Below the pieces are notes generated by a model. The model had not been told where the DNA came from, did not search any database, and saw only the letters and a program-made list of their open reading frames with translations. From the NCBI GenBank assembly GCA_014529385.2, contig CM043963.1, positions 103,026,912-103,090,911 on the forward strand: DNA of 64,000 bases, written 5' to 3'. The DNA is from Adiantum capillus-veneris. Lineage: Eukaryota > Streptophyta > Polypodiopsida > Polypodiales > Pteridaceae. Each line of letters starts with the position of its first letter. The first letter of the stretch is position 1. A program made the translations under genes and the position numbers. This document shows, one piece after another, positions 22,446 to 32,796 of the stretch.

Positions 22446-22999
22446 ATTCATCTCCTAAATATTGTGCTGTAGAGGTTCTTCATATGGAAGAAAAGCACAA
22501 GTGTTGTGTGACTGCTTCAATGTGGCAGCCCACCTTTGGCCCCCATGATTTGATTCGCATGCATGGCACTATTAACGGACAACGTGTTCGTATTTTAGTG
22601 GATGATGGTGCAACTCATAACTTCTTGAACTATAAGCTAGTCAAGAAATTGAAGCTTACACAGACTCCCTGCTCTCACAAGTATGTGGTGGAGCAGATGT
22701 CTGGGAATGATAAAGAAGTATGGGACACGGTAGTTCAAGGGGTTGAGCTTATTGTTCAAGATCATACAATGACCCTTGACTTCCAAGTTATGAACATGGA
22801 CCATGCTGGTATAGTTTTAGGACAGGAGTGGCTGCATGGTTTAGGAAACAAATTGCACACTAGTTATGAACACAAGTCCTTATCCTTTATGGCCAATGGT
22901 AAACATGTGCTTTTGCTTGGTGAGAAAAAATATACCATCTACACCTCTTATATGTACAACAGATATTTCTATTTTGCAAAAAGTAGATTTAATAGATGA
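22446..22999 (+). pseudogene. Aspartic protease of chromovirus C
   Basis: In the frame that continues from the zinc knuckle, 'ILVDDGATHNFL' (about 22594-22630) is the retropepsin site with DDG in place of DSG. 'GIVLGQEWLHGLG' (about 22810) is the C-terminal flap and strand motif. It continues to about 22990 and ends at a TGA. The altered active site suggests reduced or absent activity. Confidence 0.75.
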
Positions 23000-23285
23000 A
23001 GTATTTTTGTGTTACTGCTTGTCTCCAAGTCTTGTGAATTCTCAAGAGAAAAGTGCGGTGAATTCTAGTAATGTTTATGCAAAGTGCAATGAATTCTACT
23101 AATAAAAAAGTGTTAGAAAATTTCACGAGAAAAGTGCTCTCAATTTTAATTCTATAGAGCAACGTGCAACTGTTGTAAAACAAACATTACAGGAACTACA
23201 AGATTCTCCATCCCAGCATAACTCTAGTTTTCTTTCTCCTTTTGCATGGAAAAAGCTGACTCACTTACTCATAGAGTATAGTGAT

Positions 23286-24640
23286 GTGTTTTCATGTGAT
23301 TTACCACCGAGTTTACCCCCTACACGTGATGTGCAGCATGGCATAGATGTCTTGCTAGACACTAAACCGGTGAGTAAACCACCTTATCGTGTGAGTGCTA
23401 AAGAAGCCAAGGAGGTTGAGAGACAGATGGCTGACTACCTCGCCCGTGGTTTCATTAGACCTAGCACTTTTCCTTGGGCATCACCAATTCTATTAGTAAA
23501 AAAGAAAGATGGTACTATGCACATGTGCATAGATTATCTCGGATTAAACTCCATAACCATCAAGAACAAGTATCCTCTGCCAAGAGTAGATGAGTTGTTT
23601 GATCAACTCCATGGGGCAAGATACTATACAAATATAGATCTTCATTCACGATACCACCAAGTGCGTATCATTTTACAAGATATCTCCAAAATTGCCTTTA
23701 GAACACGGTTCAGGCATTATGAAATTTTGGTTATGCCTTTTGGTCTAACCAATGCTCCAGCTACATTTATGACACTCATGGATAGTGTCCTACATCCCTA
23801 TCTTGGAAATTTTTTTGTGGTTTTTCTTGATGACATTCTCATTTACAGTAAGATTGAAAATGAACACATAGAACACTTACAATTAGTGTTTGAACAGCTA
23901 CGAGCTCACGTGCTATATGCTAAGCATAGTAAGTGTGATTTTTAAAAAAAAGAGATACATTACCTTGGTCATGTGATCTCTTATTCTGGCATCAAGATGG
24001 ACACCGACAAGGTTGCTACCATTCTTCGATGGCCACATCCCAACACGGTTGAGGAGCTTCAAATATTTTTAGGCATGGCTAGATTTTATCGATAGTATAT
24101 CCGTGGGTATGCCAAAATCATTGTTCCTATGACGAATCAACTTAAGGAAAAAAGGTAAGACCTTTTCTTGGGAAGAAGCCCAAAAACGCAGTTTTGAACA
24201 GCTCAAGGTAGCTATAGCCAATGCTCCCATCCTAGAAATCGTCGACCCACTTAAGCCATTTGTGGTAGAGACTGATGCTAGTGATAAAGCCATTGGTGCG
24301 TTACTTCTCCAGGAGGGAAGACCTATAGCCTTTGAAAGTAAAAAGTTAGATAGAGCTCAACAAAATTATTTTGTTTATGAGCGAGAGCTCTATGCCATAA
24401 CTCACGCTTTACGAAAGTGGCAATACTATTTATATGATACCGAGTTTGAAGTAGTTTTTGACCATGAGAGTATCAAATGGTTTAATACTCAAACAGACTT
24501 GAAGGGCCGTAAAGTTGGATGGGCAAAAATCCTTCAAGATTATGATTGTAAGCTATGATAGCACAAGGGGCGATATAATGTAGTAGCGGATGCACTAAGT
24601 CAGATGCCTCAAATTAATTCACTTGCTTTCACGGAACTAA
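23286..24640 (+). pseudogene. RT-RNase H of chromovirus C
   Basis: The first frame (23286-23945) holds RT from '[18 protein letters not shown]' through '[13 protein letters not shown]', '[11 protein letters not shown]', '[16 protein letters not shown]' and the catalytic FLDD ([12 protein letters not shown]). A TAA at 23943-23945 lies in an A-rich run that suggests a frameshift. RNase H (24262-24558) has 'VETDASDKAIGALLLQEG' with the catalytic Asp and 'FVYERELYAITHALRKWQYYL'. The active-site residues are conserved, but the reading frame is broken in at least three places. Confidence 0.88.
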
Positions 24641-24891
24641 AGAGTGTATTTTTGGAGTTATTATGTGGAAATTGTGCACACGATCAATCATATGCTAAAG
24701 TGTGGAGTGCAATTTTAAAAGGAGATCCCTCAGACTCACATGTCTCTGAATAGCTAGATCAACATGTCTCTGCACGCGTAGATAAAAACTCCAACGCACA
24801 GAGCTCCACCTCTACTCAGGAAGAGCTTAAGTGATGATGGAAGAATTTTTCCATTGATGATGGCTACTTACTTTTCAAAGGTAGAGTATGT

Positions 24892-26220
24892 GTGCCAAAG
24901 GACTCAAACACTAGGCGCCAAATCTTATTTGAGTGTCACGATAGTCCAAGTGTTGGTCATACAGGTATTTGTAAGACATATGCCTTAGTTCGAAGGCAAT
25001 TTTATTGGCCGGGCTTACATCATGATGTTCAAGAGTACGTACTAAATTTCCAATCGGGCCAAGTTAATAGGGAAGAGCGCCTCAAGGTAGGTGGCCTTTT
25101 ACATCCTTTAGAGATTCCACAACGTAAGTGGGAGAGTATCTCTATGGATTTTGTAGTAGGACTACCTACTACAAATCATGGCCATGATGCCGTTTGGGTA
25201 ATTGTAGACTGTCTCACAAAGATGGGTCCATTCATTCCCACTAAGACTACGGTTAAGACACCGGAATTAGTACAGCTATTTGTAGAGCATATATATAAAC
25301 TCTACGGTCTTCCAACTAGTATCATTAGTGACAGAGATCAAAAGTTCGATAATCACTTATGGAGAGTTGTGTTCCAAAAGTTGGAAACTAAACTAAATCT
25401 AAGTATGGCTGATCATCCAGAAACGGATGGTAAAACAGAAAGAGTTAATCAAGTGCTAGAGGATATGCTACGAGCGTACGTTAGCAAGAAGCAAACCAAT
25501 TGGGAAGACTACTTATCTATATTGGAATTTTCTTATAATAGTTTAAAGCATGTGACTACAGGGTTTAGTCCATTTATGCTTTTGTATGGATTTCAACCTA
25601 GATCACCCGTTACGGTGGGATTGGCTAAGAAGAAGATACAACAAGCGAAGGATTTTCTCCAAGACCATTTTGACATGCTTCAAGTTGCTTGGCAAAATTT
25701 TAAGCAAGCTCAAGATCGATATAAGAAGTACGCAGATGAGCATCATCCTCTTGCTACTTTTGAAAAAGGAGACAAGGTTTTCCTCAAAGTTCCGGAGCAT
25801 TCAGAAAGTCTGAACACGGGAAAAGTTGCCAAACTTTCACCACGCTATTGTGGATTGTTTACCATTCTCAAACGTATAGGTCAAGTGGCCTATAAGTTAG
25901 CTCTTCTAGAGCACTCACAAGTTCATCTTGTTTTTCATGTTAACCGTTTACGAAAACAGCTAGGACAAAATGATAATGTCATTGACACAGGTGTGTTAGT
26001 TGACCTTATCAAACCACCAAACATCCCTCATGAGACCGAAAAGATTGTGGATTCTCATGAGCTTCACACCAGACATCATGTCAGACGAAAAATGTTGGTA
26101 AAATGGCTAGATACACTTGAAGAAGGTTCTACATGGGAGAATGTCTCCGCACTTAAGAAACATTTTCCTACATTCATTTTCGAGGACAAAAACGATTCTC
26201 CAAAAGGGGGGGGGGGATAA
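24892..26220 (+). CDS. Integrase with chromodomain of chromovirus C
   Basis: This 442-codon frame is uninterrupted. The start is the first codon after an upstream TGA (24832-24834 region) and is not a proven initiation site; it is part of pol. The zinc finger (residues 1-65) keeps both His but its Cys pair is replaced ('YVLNFQSGQ'). The DDE core (about 80-240) has 'SMDFVVGL', 'ISDRDQKFD' and 'DHPETDGKTERVNQ', so all three acidic residues are present. The SH3-like region is at about 290-345. A chromodomain at about 380-432 ('KIVDSHELHTRHHVRRKMLVKW', then 'STWENVS') defines the chromovirus clade and targets histone marks. The last codons are encoded by the polypurine tract and the stop TAA abuts the LTR. 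Confidence 0.88.
   Translation: MPKDSNTRRQILFECHDSPSVGHTGICKTYALVRRQFYWPGLHHDVQEYVLNFQSGQVNREERLKVGGLLHPLEIPQRKWESISMDFVVGLPTTNHGHDAVWVIVDCLTKMGPFIPTKTTVKTPELVQLFVEHIYKLYGLPTSIISDRDQKFDNHLWRVVFQKLETKLNLSMADHPETDGKTERVNQVLEDMLRAYVSKKQTNWEDYLSILEFSYNSLKHVTTGFSPFMLLYGFQPRSPVTVGLAKKKIQQAKDFLQDHFDMLQVAWQNFKQAQDRYKKYADEHHPLATFEKGDKVFLKVPEHSESLNTGKVAKLSPRYCGLFTILKRIGQVAYKLALLEHSQVHLVFHVNRLRKQLGQNDNVIDTGVLVDLIKPPNIPHETEKIVDSHELHTRHHVRRKMLVKWLDTLEEGSTWENVSALKKHFPTFIFEDKNDSPKGGGG
26202..26218 (+). promoter_or_regulatory. Polypurine tract of chromovirus C
   Basis: AAAA followed by twelve or so G and GATA lies directly before the 3' LTR. The G run is also read as the C-terminal glycines of pol. Confidence 0.8.
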
Positions 26221-26340
26221 TGTAAGGACATGGCCTATAGGCAAGGCCACCGACACGGCCGGATAGTGTGCACGCTAGGGGGAGGCTATAAGATAGCACT
26301 GTTGGGTGGAGACTAGCACACACATTACCACAGCCTTTCA
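26221..26340 (+). repeat. 3' LTR of chromovirus C
   Basis: TGTAAGGACATGG to GCCTTTCA, 120 bases, about 91 percent identical by eye to 20488-20609. It is followed by the target duplication AAACT. Confidence 0.93.
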
Positions 26341-26760
26341 AAACTGTATTGCTTCAAGCTAAAGAAATCATTCATCTTCAATGATTTGTGTGTAGGAGGT
26401 AAGTATCTTTCCTTCACTACCTATTTAATTTCCCTCTAGCTCTGGAAGTTCTCCAATACTCCCATGTCACAACAATGATGTTTCCACCATAATTTCGCTT
26501 CACCAGAGAGGCAAAACATCCCTAGCATTGCTTGATTTGCAAGTGCAGTCTTTGCAGCCAAGAAGTAATCATCCATAGCCTTGATCCATACTTCTGCATC
26601 CTTCTCAATATCAATAACCCCTCCTTTAAAGGAAGGTGGTTGCATTTGTTTCAGCAATAACTTCTTCTCTTGAATGTCCGTATAGATAGCATCGTTCTGA
26701 GGGGACTGGACCAATCTGATCTCACCTTGAGATTGACGGTCCAGATTTTTCCACAAATTT
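26341..26760 (-). pseudogene. Gag N-terminal part of element B
   Basis: Reading leftwards from 26756, the frame holds 'QEKKLLLKQMQPPSFKGG', 'DAEVWIKAMDDYFLAA' and 'LSGEAKLWWKHHC', all typical of plant Ty3 gag. A stop near 26436 follows 'ENFQS'. Gag-like sequence then continues in frame to the C insertion point at 26341. The first codon is TTG in this copy, so the true start is lost or lies upstream. No primer site or LTR of B was found to the right. Confidence 0.75.
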
Positions 26761-27600
26761 AGAGATTTTTTCCAGCTCGTTTGGCCTTTTTACAGACAAA
26801 AAGGGGCATTTTTGGGATAAAATTTGCTAAAAATGGTATAAAATGGTCAAAATTAGCCTAAAAACAACTCAAAACAGCTAAAAATGCCACATCAACAACA
26901 TTTTCATCTTTGCTCAAGTTGTGTGGAAATTTTAGAGTCAAGAATGAGCTCATTTGGGCACATGAGCAATGAGAACATCCATTCCTTTACAGGGTGTTAG
27001 TGCAGTCCCGTGCTGCTTCTAGTACATGGCTGAGGCTGTGAGGCCTCCAATTAGGGTTTCCCCTCCTCCAAAAACTACTTGGGCTTCTCCAATGAATTAC
27101 TGAAGCTTCCATGCAATGGCCATGACAAAGAATCGAAGCATAGATTTAGGGTTTTAAACGGGGCGAATGAGCACTGCATCTGTGCAATTGGGAGCGAGGC
27201 TACACCTAATCTTCACACACACAAGAGTTTTGAGTTAATCTTGGTTCTTTTTTAAAATGGAGCTTTCATGGCTGGAGTTTTGTTCTTTTTTAGTGTGTTT
27301 TTAGCTTCAAATCATCTACGCCTTTTTCTTGAATTTGTTACAAATCCTCACAATCAGAGGCCCGACGCTTTCCTAGTCGCACTGCACAATTCTTAAAACA
27401 TTTTTTGGTGAATCCAACACAAAGTAGGCTAGGGTGAGGATTCAAAAGCTTCATTTAAGGTTGCAAAACAAAGTTTTAAATCTATGGAGCAACAAGAGCA
27501 ATAGGGGTTTGGCTTGATCCAGTCAAAATGCAAATTTCTTAAGCCTTTGTAGTGTTTATGCAGCAGTAGCAAGCTACAGAAAGGAGGGAGCTCTCCTCAA
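26761..27600. other. Non-coding relic between elements B and D
   Basis: I see no coding domain, primer site or LTR pair in these 840 bases. Composition is AT-rich with some GC-rich words (27000-27200). It probably contains the leader and LTR remains of B (minus) and/or the truncated 5' part of D (plus). Confidence 0.4.
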
Positions 27601-28500
27601 CCAAAGTGATTCAATATATGGTGAAGAAAATGGACCAATTTAAATGTAAAGATGTAACAAAGTATCTTTGTGGATATGTAAAGGAGATGGAGCTTCATTG
27701 ATGCCCGAAGCAGAGATGGTGCAAAGTTTTGAACTTGCTGTGGTTCCTAAGATCAGAGAGTATGTAAGGGGAATTAGAAATGAGCATGGACCAACTTGGG
27801 AAGCATTCAAATTAGACTTAAAGGAAGATTATTTCATGGAAGACTCTGAAGGGTGACAAAGAAGACTTTTTAGAGTGGGTAGTTAGGCCAAAAGAGGGAC
27901 TTTCGCCTACGAAACTGCTAAGGGAATTTGAACGTCGATATATGATTAATTGTCAAGGACTAAAAAGGCTACGTGAACTCGAAGAAGATAGAGCTCTTTT
28001 TGTAGGCCGCAGGTAAAGAGATTCAAGAGAAGTTAGAGCTATTACTTGAGGATAAGTATGTGGAACAAGGTTTGAAGACTGATTGGATTGAGGTTGAAGA
28101 TGCAGTTTCACTGCTAGCTAAGTGACAACGACAGAGAGACAAGATGATAGTTAACTCTAATCAATTCCCAAGTGTTCTTGAGAGTCCCATAAAGCCTGTT
28201 ATTGTGGTTCCAAAGAGTGAAAAGTCCATTCTAGATGATATTGTCAAGGGAATGCAAGAGCTCAAGTTAAGGCTTACAAGGCTAGAAGAAAAGGGGCAAC
28301 CATCATGACAATCTGTAGGGCAAAGACCTCAAAAGAGAGAAGGCTTTGTAAATAGATGCATATGGTGTGATAGTACTGACCATGGAAGGAGGGATTGTGA
28401 AAGTTTTATAGACGCTTTGACAAAGGATCTTGTTTTCTTTAAAGATGAAAAAATTCACTTAACTGAAATAGGTAAGCTCTTGGGAACAAACTTTTGGGAA
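27601..28500 (+). pseudogene. Gag of Ty3 element D (DUF4100 type)
   Basis: Across frames I can read 'KVTKYLCGYVKEMELH'-like sequence (27640), 'FELAVVPKIREYVRGI' and 'GPTWEAFKLDLKEDYFMEDSE' (27730-27850), then 'LSPTKLLREFERRY' and 'ELLLEDKYVEQGLKTDWIEVEDAVSLLAK' (27900-28125), and a CCHC knuckle CIWCDSTDHGRRDC (28357-28398). This gag is unlike those of A, B, C and G. At least three frameshifts and several stops make it a pseudogene. The 5' LTR and primer site are missing. Confidence 0.65.
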
Positions 28501-28582
28501 AGGTGGGATGAAGAAGCTAGTTGAGGACATGGATACTAGCCATGCCATCTCAATGGTTGAGGCAGTTGCCTATGGGTTGTAG

Positions 28583-29162
28583 GTGGAGCCTATAAAGCAA
28601 AGAGGAGTCAAGCTTGGAGAAGAAGCATCTAATGGTATTGGAGAGCTATGGCCATGTGCTATAGAATTTGCTATGACAGATAAAATGACTATAGAAATTT
28701 TACATGAAGCTGGAGACTGCATTTGGCTAGAAACAAGTTGGAATGACCCCGTGGACTCTTTGTCAGTGCATGCATACATTGCCAAATGTCAAGCCAATGA
28801 GGCCATTGTCGAAGAGAAACATAGGCATGAGAATGGGGATGAATGGCCTTCAAAACGGGCGACGAGGAGTGGAGGCAGAAATGACAGTGGCTCCTAGATC
28901 ACCTTCCTCGCAATAGATGCCTATCCCCGAAGTGCCTATGCAAGAATCCTCAAAAGAGAAAAAGAAGAAAGCAACAAAATCCAAAGCAAAGGGTCCAACC
29001 TACAAACTCCAATCCAATATAGAGGCAACAACGGATCTCAAAAAGGTTTTGGAAGAGAGGTTTTTTGACAGTAAGGTGGAGTTTACCTTGGGTGAGGTCC
29101 TTGGAATAGCAAAGAGGGAGTTTCATGAAGAAGTAATTGATATCATAAAGAGAAATCGGTAA
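28583..29162 (+). pseudogene. Gag-protease linker with DUF4100-like domain (element D)
   Basis: The first frame (28583-28897) has no motif I recognise. The second (28917-29162) starts with a Lys-rich basic stretch. Its last 55 residues ('YKLQSNIEATTDLKKVLEER', then 'VEFTLGEVLGIAKREFHEE') match the pattern of DUF4100, a domain found between gag and protease in one Ty3 group. Its role is unknown. The domain assignment is from memory of the family pattern. Confidence 0.5.
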
Positions 29163-29346
29163 TCTCTTACTGAATCTATCCATGTACATGGTGAAGAAGA
29201 GACTTTAAATTTATAGGGTGTACATGTCTATGGCAAGCAAGGTGAAGAAAATTATTGTTGGATGCTACAAGTCTAAGGGAGGAGTAAAGCATGTTCGCTT
29301 CTTGGATGATGAAGATGAAGCGGAGACCACTCACAAGAGCTACTAA

Positions 29347-29880
29347 TTGAAGAGTCACTGGGCAAGAGCAACTACTAAGACCTTGGTAAAAGTGGAAGAC
29401 TTAGAAGAGACATACATTGCATTGATAGATCATGGGTTGGAAATTAACCTCATGTCAAAGAGTCTTTATCAAAAAGGAAAATGGCCAATTGATATAAATC
29501 ATGGATGGATGATTTGTGCAGCAAACAACTCATCAGAGGAGCTGTATGGAGCTTGTCCAAATGTAAAGGTGACTATAGGGGATGTGAAATATGACCAAAA
29601 TTTCTTTGTGCAGGAGATCTCTACATATCCTCTTATCCTTGGGCAGCCATACATCACTACTACTCGCATGGAAACCAAGGTAACAGACGATGGGTCAGCT
29701 TATGCTAGGATAAGGAGTAGGGATGGGAAGCGTGCAATACAATTCCTTATTGTTTGTGTGGACCATGAAAGGGACCATGAAAGGAACCATGAATGTCTTA
29801 GAGAGCAATCCTTGCCAAAGACAAACAAAGAATTCAAGGACTACAGGGATATGAGGGGTTTTGGCCATGTACCATTGTAG
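29347..29880 (+). CDS. Aspartic protease of element D
   Basis: This is an open frame of 177 codons. The retropepsin site reads IDHGLEINLMS (about 29425-29457), with His in place of the usual Ser/Thr/Pro after the catalytic Asp. The C-terminal motif is 'YPLILGQPYITTTRME' (about 29625-29670). The start codon in this frame is TTG, so it is part of the polyprotein rather than a separate gene. Downstream, 'DHERDHERNHE' is a small internal repeat. Confidence 0.7.
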   Translation: MKSHWARATTKTLVKVEDLEETYIALIDHGLEINLMSKSLYQKGKWPIDINHGWMICAANNSSEELYGACPNVKVTIGDVKYDQNFFVQEISTYPLILGQPYITTTRMETKVTDDGSAYARIRSRDGKRAIQFLIVCVDHERDHERNHECLREQSLPKTNKEFKDYRDMRGFGHVPL

Positions 29881-30251
29881 AGCGACATTGCAGTGGTACA
29901 AGAAGAGAAAATCTCTCTCATGATGTATATGCAAAGGAGACGTTTTCTACAGGTTTTGTAGGATTAACAAACTATGGATCTATTGCTTTTACAAAGTGTG
30001 AGGACTTAAAGGGGAGTGAACGATAACATGTAAATAGTGTACAAAGAGGTTTGAAGATGAATGGTTTGCTAGAAGATGATGAATGCATTGCAACTGTATT
30101 TGATGAGTGTTCGTTTGTGGATACTATGCAAGACTTGGAGTTTTTAGTGGATTGAAATTTGCGTATGGAAAGTGAGATTGTGAAATTTTTCTCAATAGAA
30201 ATGTACAAAGTCATTGAGGATTTCAAAAATGCTCAAGGTGTTGATGTATGA

Positions 30252-31622
30252 GTGGAGACTAAGTATAAGTTTGTGGCAAAGAAAGTGAAACCAGTGGCAT
30301 TACCTCTACCAAAAGATTGCACAAATAAGATGCAGCAAGCTGCTTTGCAACCTAGCCTTCCTGACCCAAGCAAGATTAGACACAAGTTCACACAGAATTC
30401 TTTGAAGGAGTTAAAGGTTGGTTGCGAGGACAATTTGACAAAAGCTAAAAAGGTATGCTTTGAAAACATGCTTGCCAAACACGGAAAAGCTTTTGCATTT
30501 GAGCCTCATGAGATAGGGTGTGTTGATCCATCCATTGTTGCTCCTATGGTGATCTTCACTATCCCCCATGTACCTTGGAACTTGAGGCCTATTCCAATTC
30601 CAAAGGCCCATTTGCCAAAACTCATTGAATTGCTTAATAAAAAGATCAAGATGGATATCTTGGAGCCTTCTTGTGCTCCATATTCAGATAGGTGGTTCAC
30701 AGTTCCAAAGAAAAATGGTTCTTTACGCTTTATTCAAAATATGTAGCCTATAAATTAGGTGACAATCAGAAATGTGGGTACAGGACTAGTTGTAGATGAA
30801 TTTGCATAGGCATTTGTAGGAAGGGCAATATATTGTATGGGAGATTTGTACTCAAGGTATGATTAGTTCCAACTAGCAATGGAAAGCAGGGACCTAACTA
30901 CCATGAGGACACCTTTGGGCCTGGTAAGAAAGTGCACCTTACCTCAGGGAGCAATTAATTCAGTTGCGCATATGATGAATTGTATGAACAAAGTCCTACG
31001 TGACTTCATACCTCAAACTAAAATGCCTTTCCTTGATGATGTGCCAATCAAAGTATGTGATGTAAGTGATATACATGTCACTCTAGACTCGAGGGAGTGT
31101 TGCAAGTATGTGACAAACCATATCAATGATTGTGATAATATCTTGTCGAGGTTGGAAGAGGTGAACCTTACCTTATCTAGCCAAAAGTCAGTGTTTGGTG
31201 TGAATGAAGTTCTTATTGTGGGACATATGTGCGGGCCATATGGTAGAAGGCCTTGTGCTGAAAAGATTGGTGTTATTCAGAGAATGAAAGAGAAATGTAT
31301 TAATGTCACTGAGGTTCAAAGGTTCTTGGATGCATGTGTGTTTTATGTTATCTGGATTCCACATTATGCACATGTAGCAGAGCCTTTGTATCAACTTTTG
31401 AGAAAAAATCAAAAGTTTCAATGGGAAGAAATACATACACATGCCATGAGAAAATTAAAGAAGTTGTTGCTTACGTCTCCAACTTTGAGGAAAGCAAACT
31501 ATGAATGTGAAAGATATGTAATTGTGACAGTGGATACTAGGCCCACAGGAATTCAATGGGTGATTGGGCAAGATGATGACGATGGCAAGCATATGTGGTC
31601 AGATTTGGAGCAAAAGTCCTAA
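30252..31622 (+). pseudogene. Reverse transcriptase of element D
   Basis: The first frame (30252-30746) runs from a linker to RT fingers ('PIPIPKAHLPKLIELLNKKI', 'PYSDRWFTVPKKNGSLRFIQ'). A stop precedes 'PIN'. The palm frame (30879-31622) has 'MRTPLGLVRKCTLPQGAINS', 'MMNCMNKVLRDFIPQ' and the catalytic LDD in 'MPFLDDVPIK'. It then has the connection region 'WIPHYAHVAEPLYQLLRKNQKFQWEE' and the start of RNase H ('VIVTVDTRPTGIQWVIGQ'). This RT type, as I recall, is common in fungal Ty3 elements and seed-free plants. Confidence 0.78.
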
Positions 31623-31740
31623 GTGATCGTCAATGCAACTATCCATAGGTAAAAATAGAGTTATGGGGAGTAGTCATAGCTTTGAAATGTGACAAAGAGT
31701 ATTTGATAGGAGCAAATGTAATAGTGGAGACTGATTGTCT
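31623..31740 (+). pseudogene. RNase H of element D, 5' half, cut by CACTA-1
   Basis: RNase H coding sequence continues with several stops and ends at 'VETDCL', where CACTA-1 inserted after TCT (31738-31740). The coding sense resumes at 39067-39069, the second TCT copy. The two halves fit the family's usual RNase H pattern (a conserved 'VETD' followed by the 'L..G.....' segment). Confidence 0.75.
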
Positions 31741-31862
31741 CACTACAAGAGGCTATTCATATTAGCGACGCTCACAAAGCGAAGCTCAAAAAAAAAAAAT
31801 CTCGGCGTCGCTATTAGCGTCGCAAATTTACAAGTAAATTTGCGACGCTCATAGCGACGCCG
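31741..31862. repeat. 5' terminal and subterminal repeats of CACTA-1
   Basis: The terminal CACTACAAGA is followed by copies of AGCGACGC or its complement. A perfect 14-base inverted repeat with a 4-base CAAG loop lies at 31817-31848 (GCGTCGCAAATTTA and its complement). In En/Spm such subterminal motifs are bound by the TnpA protein and are needed in cis for transposition. CACTA-2 has the same structure at 41596-41715 with one change in the right arm. Confidence 0.85.
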
Positions 31863-31954
31863 GCTGGGGTAGAAAAAATAACAGAGAGCGTCTAAAAACT
31901 CAGATCTCAGATCTGAGTTTTTCGGCGCCCTCAAGCAAGGAGCAGGTAACGCTC

Positions 31955-31984
31955 TCCCTCTCTCTCTCTCTCTCTCTTTCTTCT

Positions 31985-32028
<44 letters not shown>

Positions 32029-32099
32029 AGAGGAAGGAGAGCCAGGTATGCTCCTTCCCTCTCCTAACTCTCATGTTCCCTTCCCCTCTTTCTCTCTCC

Positions 32100-32141
<42 letters not shown>

Positions 32142-32148
32142 TAGTGTT

Positions 32149-32184
<36 letters not shown>

Positions 32185-32410
32185 AACATAAACAAAAACG
32201 CACACACACATACATAAACAAAGAATGCACACACACATTGAGAGAGGAAAAGAGAGAGAGAGAATGCATAAACAAAAAACGCACACATTGAGAGAGGAAA
32301 AGAGAGAGAGAACATGCATAAACAAAAAACGCACACATTGAGAGAGGAAAAGAGAGAGAAAACATGCATAAACCAAAAAACGCACACACATTGAGAGAGA
32401 AAGAGAGAGA
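31955..32410. repeat. Microsatellites and 50-bp minisatellite in CACTA-1
   Basis: The region holds (CT)n near 31957-31978, (CA)n near 31987-32024, (CT)n and (CA)n near 32090-32140 and (GA)n near 32153-32180. Then come four tandem units of about 50 bases (32212-32410), each with 'cataaacaaa..acgcacacattgagagaggaaaagagag'. The long minus-strand open frames here are repeat artefacts, not genes. Confidence 0.9.
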
Positions 32411-32796
32411 AACTAATTTAACGTCGTAGGAAACTAATTAAAATTAAAAGACCTAAAGATCTAGCCGACGAGGAGTTGAACTCAAGACCTATTATTCAAG
32501 AGGGAAATGGCATAACCAATCTATCATACTTGGCATGGGTGATAGAAAGGTTATAGCATTTATCTCTTTTTATTGGCACACACATCCACACACGCGCACA
32601 CACACAAGAAGAGGAGAGTTATAACACCGTAGGAAACTATCCTAAAAGACGTTAAAGATTAGGTTATATGTAGACTTACGTTAAATTAGATTTAGGTTTA
32701 TTTAAGTTAAATTAGATTAGATTTAGGTTTATTTTTAGTTAGATTTACGTTTATTTACCCTAGATTTAGATTTATGTTATATTAGATTAGATTTAG
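32411..32796 (+). other. CACTA-1 leader, AT-rich, no gene
   Basis: An AT-rich region with many TTAGATTTAGG-like words and a short (CA)n run. A stretch at 32455-32540 resembles a tRNA T-arm on the minus strand but is not a full tRNA gene. The end 'ATTTAG' directly before the HIPP-like coding sequence looks like a splice acceptor carried along with the captured fragment. Confidence 0.45.

Larger units (their letters stand above)
20488..26340 (+). mobile_element. Chromovirus C, structurally complete, nested in element B
   Basis: This is a Ty3 LTR retrotransposon of 5,853 bases flanked by the 5-base target duplication AAACT (20483-20487 and 26341-26345). It has LTRs of 122 and 120 bases, an initiator-tRNA-Met primer site, gag, protease, RT, RNase H, integrase with chromodomain, and a polypurine tract. 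It interrupts gag of element B; the minus-strand gag frame resumes on both sides. The LTRs differ at roughly 10 positions plus a 2-base indel by eye, so the insertion is not recent. The compact size and very short LTRs resemble the Reina group. Confidence 0.93.

Noticed and set aside
32064-32391. Long minus-strand open frames of more than 100 codons
   Set aside because: They are translations of CT, CA and GA microsatellites and the 50-bp minisatellite; composition is low-complexity Cys/Val/Leu/Ser only.
32455-32545. tRNA-like sequence on the minus strand (T-arm-like GAGTTCAACTC)
   Set aside because: No full cloverleaf, anticodon stem or acceptor stem can be formed by eye; probably chance or a tRNA-derived repeat relic.
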